A DNA stretch of 5,214 bases, from assembly GCA_012514865.1 (NCBI GenBank), contig JAAYZO010000663.1:1-5214 (forward strand), read 5' to 3'. The notes beneath the pieces were generated by a model. The model did no database searches, was not told the origin of the DNA, and was given only the letters and a program-made list of their open reading frames with translations. This DNA is from Lentisphaerota bacterium. Its GTDB lineage: Bacteria > Verrucomicrobiota > Lentisphaeria > Oligosphaerales > JAFGRS01. Numbering within the stretch: position 1 is the first letter of the stretch; the number at the start of each line of letters is the position of its first letter. Made by a program: the position numbers and the translations under genes. Positions 1 through 5,214 of the stretch are shown piece by piece.

Positions 1-21
1 GACCACCGAGGAGAAGCATGA
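1..21 (+). CDS. possible 3' end of an upstream gene (6 codons visible)
   Basis: Frame 1 is open from the window edge and reads D-H-R-G-E-A before a TGA at 19-21. That stop overlaps the start of the next gene (ATG at 18 or 21) in an ATGATG context, which is the usual form of translationally coupled genes in an operon. Six codons are too few to identify a product. The frame could also be open by chance, so this is a weak inference from the junction alone. Confidence 0.22.
   Translation, partial: DHRGEA
8..13 (+). promoter_or_regulatory. ribosome binding site (GAGGAG) that decides between two adjacent ATGs
   Basis: GAGGAG at 8-13 lies 4 bases before the ATG at 18 and 7 bases before the ATG at 21. 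The 7-base spacing is nearer the usual optimum. It supports the second ATG as the start of the peptidase gene, although the first cannot be excluded. Confidence 0.6.
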
Positions 22-848
22 TGCGGATTCTGATCGCGCACGACATGGAGGGCATCAGCGGGGTCGTCGACTGGCAGCACACCGAGCCCGGCAACCCGGA
101 GTACGAGCGCTTCCGGCGTGTCATGACGGCCGAGGTCAATGCCGCCGCGGCGGGCGCCCTGGAGGGCGGTGCCACGGAGGTCGTGGTCACCGACGGCCAT
201 GGCGGCGGCCGCAATGTCCTCATCGAGGGCCTCCTGCCCCAGGTCCGACTCAACAGCGGCTCGCTGTCGCCCCTGTCGATGGTCAGCGGCGCCGATGTCG
301 GCATCGATGCGGCCCTCTTCGTCGGCTACCACGCCCGCTCCGGCACGGCTGAGGCCATCCTGGCGCACACCTGGTCGTGCTCGCGCGTCCTCGGCGTCTG
401 GCTGAACCACGCACCGGCCGGCGAGATCCACCTCAACAGCGCCGTCTGCGGCCAGTTCGGTGTGCCGGTGTTGCTTCTCGCCGGCGACGCCGCGGCCTGC
501 GCCGAGGCCAGCGCCCTCATCCCCGGCATAGCCACCGTGCCGGTGAAACGGGCGCGCGGCTTCCGCTCGGCCGAGTGCCTCAGCCCCGCGGTCACGCAGC
601 CGCGACTCCGCGCCGCCGCGGCGGCGGCGGTCCGCCAATGCCTGGCCGGCCGCGCCCCGCAGCCCGTCGCCGTCACCCGGCCCGTCCACCTCATGGTCGA
701 ACTGGGCAACCCCGCCATGGCCGACGCCGCCGCCCTCATGCCCGGCATCGAACGCCTCGACGGCCGCCGACTCGCCGGCGAGTTCCCGGATATGCTCAGC
801 GCCTACCGCGCCTTCCGCGCCGCGGTCGCCCTCGCCGGAACGGCCTGA
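21..848 (+). CDS. dppA: M55 family D-aminopeptidase (DppA-like)
   Basis: This is a zinc-dependent D-aminopeptidase-like protein of peptidase family M55. The known member, Bacillus subtilis DppA, removes N-terminal D-amino acids such as D-Ala from short peptides. Family marks are clear: HDMEGISG near the N-terminus (Asp8, Glu10), TDGHG (His60), GYHAR (His104) and GEIHLN (Glu135). From memory these match the DppA metal ligands Asp8, Glu10, His60, His104 and Glu133. LAHTW places His116 at the DppA catalytic histidine (His115). The length of 275 residues matches the roughly 274 of DppA, so the gene looks complete. No signal peptide is visible, so it should be cytoplasmic. The start at 21 is preferred for RBS spacing and because it gives the DppA numbering; 18 is the alternative. 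The frame is open to the window edge upstream. A junction overlapping a possible upstream stop hints at an operon, perhaps for peptide uptake or cell-wall peptide recycling, but the partner is not visible. Family assignment is firm; the true substrate is not known. Confidence 0.95.
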   Translation: MRILIAHDMEGISGVVDWQHTEPGNPEYERFRRVMTAEVNAAAAGALEGGATEVVVTDGHGGGRNVLIEGLLPQVRLNSGSLSPLSMVSGADVGIDAALFVGYHARSGTAEAILAHTWSCSRVLGVWLNHAPAGEIHLNSAVCGQFGVPVLLLAGDAAACAEASALIPGIATVPVKRARGFRSAECLSPAVTQPRLRAAAAAAVRQCLAGRAPQPVAVTRPVHLMVELGNPAMADAAALMPGIERLDGRRLAGEFPDMLSAYRAFRAAVALAGTA

Positions 849-943
849 AGAGCCCGTCCCACAGATTCCGCAACCACCCGCCACGACCGGCCGCCGCCTG
901 ACGCACTGCCGGCGTGCCGCAGTCCTCGAAAAGGCCATGAATC

Positions 944-1029
944 CAGTCCGGTCGCCCTCGCCAGAACCGGTTTCTCGGACTATAGTTCCGAGGTTTTCTT
1001 GGCGGCCGGCGGACGACCTGGCCGGACTG
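944..1029 (+). other. nested inverted repeats; possible structured RNA or leader
   Basis: Three inverted pairs share nearly one centre in the spacer between the peptidase and the pseudopilin. CAGTCCGG (944-951) pairs with CCGGACTG (1022-1029). CCGGTCGCC (948-956) pairs with GGCGGCCGG (1001-1009), with one G-U pair if transcribed. CTCGGA (974-979) pairs with TCCGAG (987-992). The outer two pairs overlap and so are alternatives, while either can enclose the inner hairpin. This could be a terminator region, a 5' leader of the pseudopilin mRNA, or an extragenic palindromic repeat. I do not recognise a known RNA family. The rest of the 849-1105 spacer holds one smaller hairpin, ACTGC (905-909) with GCAGT (919-923), and no gene I can support. 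Confidence 0.4.
974..1000 (+). terminator. candidate intrinsic terminator after the peptidase gene
   Basis: A perfect 6-bp stem, CTCGGA (974-979) and TCCGAG (987-992), encloses a 7-base CTATAGT loop and is followed by GTTTTCTT. This has the shape of a rightward Rho-independent terminator, and it lacks a T tract on the other strand. It lies about 125 bases after the peptidase stop codon. The stem is short and the T tract is interrupted, so the call is moderate. Confidence 0.4.
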
Positions 1030-1095
1030 TGTGTAAGCCATTGCGGTCGCAGTCGATGCGTGAAGAAGGCGCCAAGGCGACCCGACAGAGAGGAC

Positions 1096-1100
1096 AAGGA
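1096..1100 (+). promoter_or_regulatory. ribosome binding site (AAGGA) of the pseudopilin gene
   Basis: AAGGA ends 5 bases before the ATG at 1106, with a second purine-rich GAGAGGA just upstream (1088-1094). Together with the prepilin-like N-terminus that follows, it fixes the start at 1106. Confidence 0.6.
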
Positions 1101-1105
1101 CGGCG

Positions 1106-1750
1106 ATGAAGAGATCCGTGTTTACCCTGATTGAGCTCCTGGTGGTCATCGCGATCATTGCCATCCTGGCGGCCATGCTCCTGCCGGCGCTGTCGCAGGC
1201 GCGCGAGAAGGCGCGCGAGGCCTCCTGCAAGAGCAGCATGAAGCAGCTCTGCCTCGCCGGGCTGATGTACGCCGACGACAACCGCGAACGCCTGCAGCGC
1301 TACTGCTACTGGACCGACCCGGCTCTGTGGGGCACCGCTGACGGCAAGCACTCCGGACTCTACGGGCTGAAGGAGTACATCGGCGGCGACCTCAACATCG
1401 GCATCTGCGCCAGCGTCGGCAACCTGCGCTATGGCCAGACCAACACCACCACGCCCTGCGGCGGCATCGGCTGGAGCTACAACGCCACCCAGGAACGCCC
1501 GCCCCTCGGCAAGTTCACTCTCCCCAGCGATACGGTCTACCTCGGCGATACCGGCTCGGCCGCCGGCCTGGGCACGACCTGGTTCGGCTACAACGCCGGC
1601 AAGATCACCAGTGCCTACGCCCGCCACAACGGCCGCCTCAATATCGGCTACCTCGATGGCCACGTCGGCAACCTGACCTACGCCTACGTCATCTCGCCCG
1701 CGGCCATCAGCAGGAACTTCCGCGGCTACATCTGCCCCGACGGCTACTGA
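1106..1750 (+). CDS. type II secretion/type IV pilin-like pseudopilin with H-X9-DG motif
   Basis: This is a 214-residue prepilin-like protein. A short basic leader (MKRSV) precedes FTLIELLVVIAIIAILAAML, the classic hydrophobic N-terminal helix (about residues 6-27), with Glu10 at mature position +5. A basic, alpha-helical stretch (SQAREKAREASCKSSMKQL) follows, as in PulG/GspG-type and PVC-type pseudopilins. Near the C-terminus His174, nine residues, then Asp184-Gly185 (in GYLDGHVG) forms the H-X9-DG motif of prepilin-processing-associated proteins that are abundant in Planctomycetes and Lentisphaerae. The residue before the cleavage site is Val5, not the usual Gly, which is odd for a standard prepilin peptidase substrate. 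Six cysteines (41, 49, 67, 101, 118, 210) may form disulfides outside the cytoplasm. The protein should be inserted in the inner membrane by its N-terminal helix. No other secretion or pilus gene is in view, so its assembly system is unknown. Its stop is 11 bases from the stop of the convergent long gene. Confidence 0.92.
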   Translation: MKRSVFTLIELLVVIAIIAILAAMLLPALSQAREKAREASCKSSMKQLCLAGLMYADDNRERLQRYCYWTDPALWGTADGKHSGLYGLKEYIGGDLNIGICASVGNLRYGQTNTTTPCGGIGWSYNATQERPPLGKFTLPSDTVYLGDTGSAAGLGTTWFGYNAGKITSAYARHNGRLNIGYLDGHVGNLTYAYVISPAAISRNFRGYICPDGY

Positions 1751-1761
1751 CCGGCGCGCGC

Positions 1762-4700
1762 TCACTCATCCACCCAGTGCTTGACCGAGAACGACGCCAG
1801 GAAGCCCTTGAAGAAGGGCACGGAGCCATCGGGGCGGCGCTCGCCGCGGCCGCCGAAGCCGGCGGACTGCAGGTAGATGCCGGTGCCCTGCAAGGGGAAC
1901 GCCTCGCGGCGGCCATTGGCGGCAATCGCCAGCTCCGAGCCGTTGTAGGTGATCCGCACCGTCTGCCATTGCCCCGCCAGGAGCGGCACCTGGGTGCGGA
2001 AACGGCTCTCGGAGTACCACGGCAGACTCCAGTCGTGCAGATTGCGGTGCACGTACGCCAGCACGACATGGCCATCCCGCACCTCGACGGTGAGGCCGCC
2101 GAAGGTGGTGCTCTGGTGCGCGAAGAGGACCTGCTGCGGCTTGACCTCCTCGGGCTTGACCTCGAACTCCAGGGTGAACCCGGCCCGCTGCGGCATCACG
2201 ACACTGGGGAACATCACGAAGTTGCCGCGTTCGCCGTCAAAGCGCAGGCACTGCCGGCCGTCCTCCACGCACCAGTCCGGCGCGGGCTTGTCGGCGCCGG
2301 CGAAGATGCCCGTCTGGAAGATCCGGAAGACGGTATAGGCGCTCTCCAGGCCCTGGAAGCCGGTGGCGAAGGCCTGGTAGCTGCCCAGCATGGCGTAGAA
2401 GTCGCGCCCGGCGGGCGTCTTCAGGACGGCCCCGCCGGCAGCCGGGTCGAAGAGGTACGTCACCTCCGGCACCCGATGCGCCGGCAGGTCGAGACGGACC
2501 GCCCGGCGCGCCGTGTCGGAGTACACATAGACCGGCCGTGTGACCGTTGACGTCGCCCGCGACAGGGGCTGCGGCGCGCTCCACCAGACCTTGCCCGAGG
2601 TCGTGACCGCACGCACCGCCGCCACGCCGTTCGGCTGATTGAACGGCACCCTGGCCTGGAAGACCGCCGAGCGTGAGTCGAGGCGGAGCGGTATCGTCGT
2701 CGGCCGGCCGCCGGATTCGACACCAAGCATGACGCCGGACTCGTAGACCTTCGCCTTGACGTCGTTCTCACCCAGCTCGGCCAGGGGCACCTCCCAGGTG
2801 AACGTCTCGCCCTGGCGCGGGCCGTTCAGGATCTGGCCGGAGACGTTCAGGACGGCCGCGCCGACCTGGTCGACCGGCAGAGAGAACAGGACATTGCGCT
2901 GCCACCAGTCGATGTTGCCGCGGTAGGCCGGCGACGGCAGGCCCTCGGTCACCGTCGCCAACTGCCGCGGGTCGTCGCCGCTCTGGTACGACAGCACCCC
3001 GGCCGCGCCCGCGATCGCGGCGTCGACCTTGACGCTGACCCGGACCGGCTCCTGGTTGCAGTAGTGCAGGCGCAGGCGGTAGAGGCGCCGGGAGCCGTCC
3101 GCCAGCCGGAACTCGTCCCGCGGGTCGTAGGCGTACTGCTCCAGCGCGTTCTGCATGACCTCGACGATGGCCAGGTCTTCCGGGGCCTCGAGCCGGCAGT
3201 CGACGCGACCCTCCGGCGCCAGGGTCACATCGGCCGAGACCGGCCGCAGGACATTGCGCAGCGGGGTGCAGAAGTACTGCTGGTCGCCGCTGGCGGTCGC
3301 CCGGATCGAGGTGAAGGGCAGCCCGGTGTAGGTCTCCAGCGTGCGGCCGCGGTACGCGAGGATGACACGGCTGCGCAGAGCCTGCGCGGCGGCAAACGGC
3401 TCGCTGGCCGGACTCAGGCGCTCCTCCTTCGGGACCGCGGTGTTGAAGGTGAACGGCCCGGCCTGGAACAGCGCCTTCCCTGCCTCGTCGGTCAGCTCGT
3501 AGCGCAGCGTGTAGTCCTCGCCGACGGCGGTGTCGGGCACGTTCAGCAGCTCGACCACCATCGCCTCGCCGGGAATGAGCTGCCGGCGCTGGCTGAGGAT
3601 CAGGTTGGGCACGGTGACATCATCGCCCGGCAGCGGCGTCGGCGCCTCGCCCCGAAAGCGGTGCGTGTAGTAGCGCAGAATGCGCTGCGTCGACATCGGC
3701 TTGCTGACCAGCGGCTGGAAGCCGGTGTCCTCGTTCAGCTCGTCCCACTCCGTGCCGATGTACACGTCGGCGCCATACGTCAGGGCACCCTCCAGGCCGC
3801 GCCGCAGCGTCCGCGTGCCGTCGCGGGAGAGGTTCTGCGCCCCGTAGTAGGCCGTGTAGCCGGCCTTGCCCTGGGTCACCAGAAGCTTCCGGCCGTTGTA
3901 GGCCGGCTCGGCCAGGACGCTGCGGAAGATCGCCAGCAGGACACGGGAGAAGCCGTCGTCGTAGCTGCCGTCCGGGAAGCTGTTGGCATGGCCGAGGTAG
4001 AGGCCGTCGCAGACCGCCAGGTAGGAGCGCAGGTAGTCCTCGATGAGGGCAATCTGCGACGCCGGCAGCGCCTGCCCGTGGCTGCGGTAGAGGTCATACA
4101 GGTCATGCCCATTGGTCGGCTCGCCAGCGGCATTCTTCAAACGGATGAAGTGGATCTGGGGGACGAACAGGATTTTGTCCCCGGAGAGCTCCCGCAGACG
4201 CGTGAGGTACCCGGCAATCTCCTCCGGCGCGATGCGGTCCATGACGTAGCTGCTGATCAGGCTCTTGCCGTTGACGCGGAAGGAGTACGGGTTGTTCGCG
4301 ATCAGGTCGAGGGTCTCGGGAACGATCTCCATGTAGTCACGGCTCGAGCTGGTCTCCAGCATCAGGTGGAAGTCGTCCGGAGAGAGCTTCATGCGTTCGG
4401 CCGTGTCGTAGATCACCTTCATCGTGCGCGTGAACTCGCGCTCCCCCGGCCAGGCGAAGGTGGCGTAGCCATCCAGGCCGCTCAGGCGATAGAGCTCGAA
4501 GGTCCGCGCGAAACTCGGGATCTTGTGGTCCGACGCGCTCTCCTCCCACAGGCCGCGGTCCGCAAACAGCGGCCGGTCGTCGAAGTGGTAGCTGCTGGTG
4601 AACAGCCGCCCGGAGTACTTCGTCTGACTGCGCACAAAGGCGTAGGTCCGCGGCAACACCCGCTGCCGGACGACGCCCTGCATCTCCTCCAGGCGCCTCC

Positions 4701-4797
4701 GGCCGAGGGCGTAGTCCTCCGCCGAACCCGGCTCCGCCGCCGCGACCGCCACCGCCGCCACACCCAGCACCGCCAGCACCGCTGCCTTCAGCCCCAT
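1762..4797 (-). CDS. secreted GH99/GH71-like barrel protein with C-terminal LamG domain
   Basis: This is a 1011-residue exported protein. Residues 1 to about 21-26 are an Ala/Val-rich Sec signal peptide (MGLKAAVLAVLGVAAVAVAA) with AxA-type cleavage options and no lipobox. Residues from about 50 to 385 resemble a GH99/GH71-type (beta/alpha)8 barrel. LYRLSGLDGYATFAWP looks like the 'animal-to-human GIDgF' strand region of that clan. YIGTEWDELNEDTGFQP (346-362) resembles the NEWHEGTxIEP motif of GH99, where the catalytic pair is E-x-x-E; here Glu353 and Glu356 fill those places. Residues about 395-840 are beta-rich and of no family I can name. Residues about 848-1008 look like a LamG/concanavalin-A-like domain (FTLEFEVKPEEV; LAGQWQTVRITYNGSELAIAANG). 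Role: probably an extracellular or surface glycoside hydrolase or glycan-binding protein; substrate unknown. The start at 4797 is chosen because AAGGAG lies 7 bases upstream and a signal peptide follows at once. An in-frame ATG at 4830 would put 11 polar residues in front of it, and the frame stays open to 5061 only through non-coding repeats. The gene converges on the pseudopilin, with an 11-base gap and no visible terminator. Confidence 0.9.
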   Translation of the reverse strand: MGLKAAVLAVLGVAAVAVAAAEPGSAEDYALGRRRLEEMQGVVRQRVLPRTYAFVRSQTKYSGRLFTSSYHFDDRPLFADRGLWEESASDHKIPSFARTFELYRLSGLDGYATFAWPGEREFTRTMKVIYDTAERMKLSPDDFHLMLETSSSRDYMEIVPETLDLIANNPYSFRVNGKSLISSYVMDRIAPEEIAGYLTRLRELSGDKILFVPQIHFIRLKNAAGEPTNGHDLYDLYRSHGQALPASQIALIEDYLRSYLAVCDGLYLGHANSFPDGSYDDGFSRVLLAIFRSVLAEPAYNGRKLLVTQGKAGYTAYYGAQNLSRDGTRTLRRGLEGALTYGADVYIGTEWDELNEDTGFQPLVSKPMSTQRILRYYTHRFRGEAPTPLPGDDVTVPNLILSQRRQLIPGEAMVVELLNVPDTAVGEDYTLRYELTDEAGKALFQAGPFTFNTAVPKEERLSPASEPFAAAQALRSRVILAYRGRTLETYTGLPFTSIRATASGDQQYFCTPLRNVLRPVSADVTLAPEGRVDCRLEAPEDLAIVEVMQNALEQYAYDPRDEFRLADGSRRLYRLRLHYCNQEPVRVSVKVDAAIAGAAGVLSYQSGDDPRQLATVTEGLPSPAYRGNIDWWQRNVLFSLPVDQVGAAVLNVSGQILNGPRQGETFTWEVPLAELGENDVKAKVYESGVMLGVESGGRPTTIPLRLDSRSAVFQARVPFNQPNGVAAVRAVTTSGKVWWSAPQPLSRATSTVTRPVYVYSDTARRAVRLDLPAHRVPEVTYLFDPAAGGAVLKTPAGRDFYAMLGSYQAFATGFQGLESAYTVFRIFQTGIFAGADKPAPDWCVEDGRQCLRFDGERGNFVMFPSVVMPQRAGFTLEFEVKPEEVKPQQVLFAHQSTTFGGLTVEVRDGHVVLAYVHRNLHDWSLPWYSESRFRTQVPLLAGQWQTVRITYNGSELAIAANGRREAFPLQGTGIYLQSAGFGGRGERRPDGSVPFFKGFLASFSVKHWVDE

Positions 4798-4804
4798 GGC
4801 CAGA

Positions 4805-4810
4805 CTCCTT
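4805..4810 (-). promoter_or_regulatory. ribosome binding site (AAGGAG) of the long secreted-protein gene
   Basis: Read on the minus strand, AAGGAG sits 7 bases before the ATG at 4797. It is the strongest Shine-Dalgarno match nearby and rules in favour of this start over the in-frame ATG at 4830. Confidence 0.75.
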
Positions 4811-4864
4811 CTCTCAGAGGACCTGCTCATAAAGCAACTGCGTACGTCAGGCGAAAACGGACGA

Positions 4865-4870
4865 ACTATA
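4865..4870 (-). promoter_or_regulatory. weak -10-like box (TATAGT) upstream of the long gene
   Basis: On the minus strand TATAGT lies about 67 bases before the start codon, in the context TATAGTTCGTCCG. No good -35 hexamer is seen 16-18 bases further upstream; that position falls inside the GC-rich repeat (4877-4938). The same octamer TATAGTTC occurs at 981-988 in front of the pseudopilin gene. The promoter call is speculative. Confidence 0.25.
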
Positions 4871-4876
4871 CGCCAC

Positions 4877-4938
4877 AGCCGGGTCACCGGCGCCCGGGGG
4901 CGCCGGATACAACAAGAAGAAAGATCGCTCGCAGCGCC
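4877..4938. repeat. bipartite palindromic repeat, copy A
   Basis: This copy carries a perfect 9-bp stem, CCGGCGCCC (4887-4895) with GGGCGCCGG (4898-4906). It then reads ATA, a 15-base purine-rich core (4910-4924), and TCGCTCGCAGCGCC (4925-4938). The last block can form a small hairpin, CGCT/AGCG. The element recurs at 5079-5137: the left 17 bases match at 15 places, copy A has three extra bases in its loop, and the 13-base and 14-base blocks flanking the core are identical. It is probably an extragenic palindromic (REP-like) repeat. I do not know a family name. Confidence 0.75.
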
Positions 4939-4960
4939 ACCCTGCGGACCTGGGTTCTGG

Positions 4961-5005
4961 CGCCCTGAAAGGGCATCATTCATCAGCCCAGGGCAGCGCC
5001 CTGGG
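4961..5005. repeat. double-hairpin dispersed repeat of PVC type
   Basis: The first hairpin is GCCCT (4962-4966) with AGGGC (4970-4974) around a GAA loop. After 12 bases comes a second with a perfect 8-bp stem, CCCAGGGC (4987-4994) and GCCCTGGG (4998-5005), around AGC. From memory this pairing of CCCTGAAAGGG and CCCAGGGC..GCCCTGGG is scattered through intergenic regions of planctomycete and related genomes. There it gives spurious translations such as SPGQRPG or FPGRCPGL; both strings appear when this segment is read on the two strands. The recollection needs a search to confirm it. Confidence 0.65.
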
Positions 5006-5061
5006 AAATAGACCGTTCCGCATGGCAGGCTGAAAGTCTGCGACAAAACGACGCACGCCAC

Positions 5062-5080
5062 GACGCGTCTCTCGTACGAG
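5062..5080. repeat. two adjacent perfect palindromes
   Basis: GACGCGTC (5062-5069) and CTCGTACGAG (5071-5080) are perfect dyads separated by one base, directly against the left edge of repeat copy B. They could be regulator or insertion-related sites, or chance in GC-rich DNA. Confidence 0.4.
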
Positions 5081-5137
5081 CCCGGTCCCCGGCGCGGGGC
5101 GCCGGATAGTGTATGGGGAACTGTCGCTCGCAGCGCC
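5079..5137. repeat. bipartite palindromic repeat, copy B
   Basis: This is the second copy of the element at 4877-4938, in the same orientation and about 200 bases away. Its stem is CCGGCGC (5089-5095) with GCGCCGG (5099-5105) around GGG. The 15-base core (5109-5123) shares only 5 of 15 bases with copy A, while the right block TCGCTCGCAGCGCC (5124-5137) is identical. Copy B is not followed by the double hairpin that follows copy A. Confidence 0.75.
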
Positions 5138-5214
5138 TGCTGGAGACCGAGTGTCCACAGACGCGGATGCGTCCACGAGCCGCAACTGCATCGACCGCAC
5201 CACGACGCGATGGC

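Larger units (their letters stand above)
4798..5214. other. 417-base non-coding region rich in palindromes
   Basis: No frame here has the composition or a start signal of a real gene. The region holds the RBS and a weak promoter candidate of the leftward gene, two copies of a bipartite repeat, a double hairpin, two perfect palindromes and a small hairpin GACGC-ggat-GCGTC (5160-5173). Nothing further is recognisable from 5174 to the window end. The open frames that cross it translate the repeats themselves. Confidence 0.7.

Noticed and set aside
611..626. A 16-bp perfect palindrome CGCCGCCGCGGCGGCG
   Set aside because: It lies within a run of alanine codons in the peptidase gene and is explained by GC-rich codon choice.
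377..901. A plus-strand alternative frame inside and past the peptidase gene
   Set aside because: It is an Arg/Pro-rich translation overlapping a confident M55 gene, with no RBS of note.
937..1134. A 65-codon plus-strand frame between the peptidase and pseudopilin genes
   Set aside because: It runs through the nested hairpins and into the pseudopilin start in another frame, and has no Shine-Dalgarno or recognisable motif.
980..1765. A 261-codon minus-strand frame opposite the pseudopilin
   Set aside because: The protein is a low-complexity Ala/Val/Gly/Asp string mirroring the pseudopilin codons. The pseudopilin frame has the prepilin helix and the H-X9-DG motif.
3064..4968. A 634-codon open frame on the plus strand opposite the long secreted-protein gene
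   Set aside because: It is an antisense shadow of GC-rich coding DNA. Its translation is rich in Arg, Gly, Val and Ala with no recognisable domain, while the opposite strand has an RBS, a signal peptide and clear domain motifs.
4877..5137. CRISPR array
   Set aside because: There are only two repeat copies, about 200 bases apart, with no regular spacers and no cas gene.
4976..5203. A 75-codon minus-strand frame at the right end
   Set aside because: It is made of translated palindromic repeats (double hairpin and copy B), so it is not a credible gene.

Overview
This is a GC-rich bacterial window with three convincing protein genes and two intergenic regions full of palindromes. The organism is probably a member of the PVC group, either Lentisphaerae/Kiritimatiellota-like or Planctomycetes-like. 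Three things point there: a stand-alone pseudopilin with an FTLIELLVVIAIIAILA N-terminus and a C-terminal H-X9-DG motif; a large secreted GH99/GH71-like protein ending in a LamG domain; and an intergenic double hairpin (CCCTGAAAGGG, then CCCAGGGC-agc-GCCCTGGG) of a kind I recall as dispersed in PVC genomes. The taxonomic placement is inference.

Layout. Positions 21-848 (+) encode an M55 D-aminopeptidase (DppA-like) with all expected metal ligands. It starts on a TGATG/ATGA junction that may couple it to an unseen upstream gene. Positions 849-1105 are a non-coding spacer with nested inverted repeats and a terminator-like hairpin. Positions 1106-1750 (+) encode the pseudopilin. After only 11 bp it converges on a long gene read leftward (4797 to 1762, - strand), which encodes a 1011-residue exported protein with an N-terminal GH99/GH71-like barrel, a beta-rich middle and a C-terminal LamG/concanavalin-like domain. 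Positions 4798-5214 hold no gene that I can support. They carry the RBS and a weak promoter candidate for the long gene, two copies of a bipartite palindromic repeat, a double hairpin and two small perfect palindromes.

The genes do not form one obvious pathway. DppA-like enzymes process D-amino-acid peptides. The LamG protein looks like an extracellular glycan-active or glycan-binding protein. The pseudopilin belongs to a class found in many copies in such genomes and may serve a secretion system or surface structure. I see no phage, IS transposase, CRISPR array, tRNA or rRNA. The most unusual item is the repeat pair at 4877-4938 and 5079-5137: 27 conserved bases are identical in the two copies and flank a 15-base core of constant length but different sequence.
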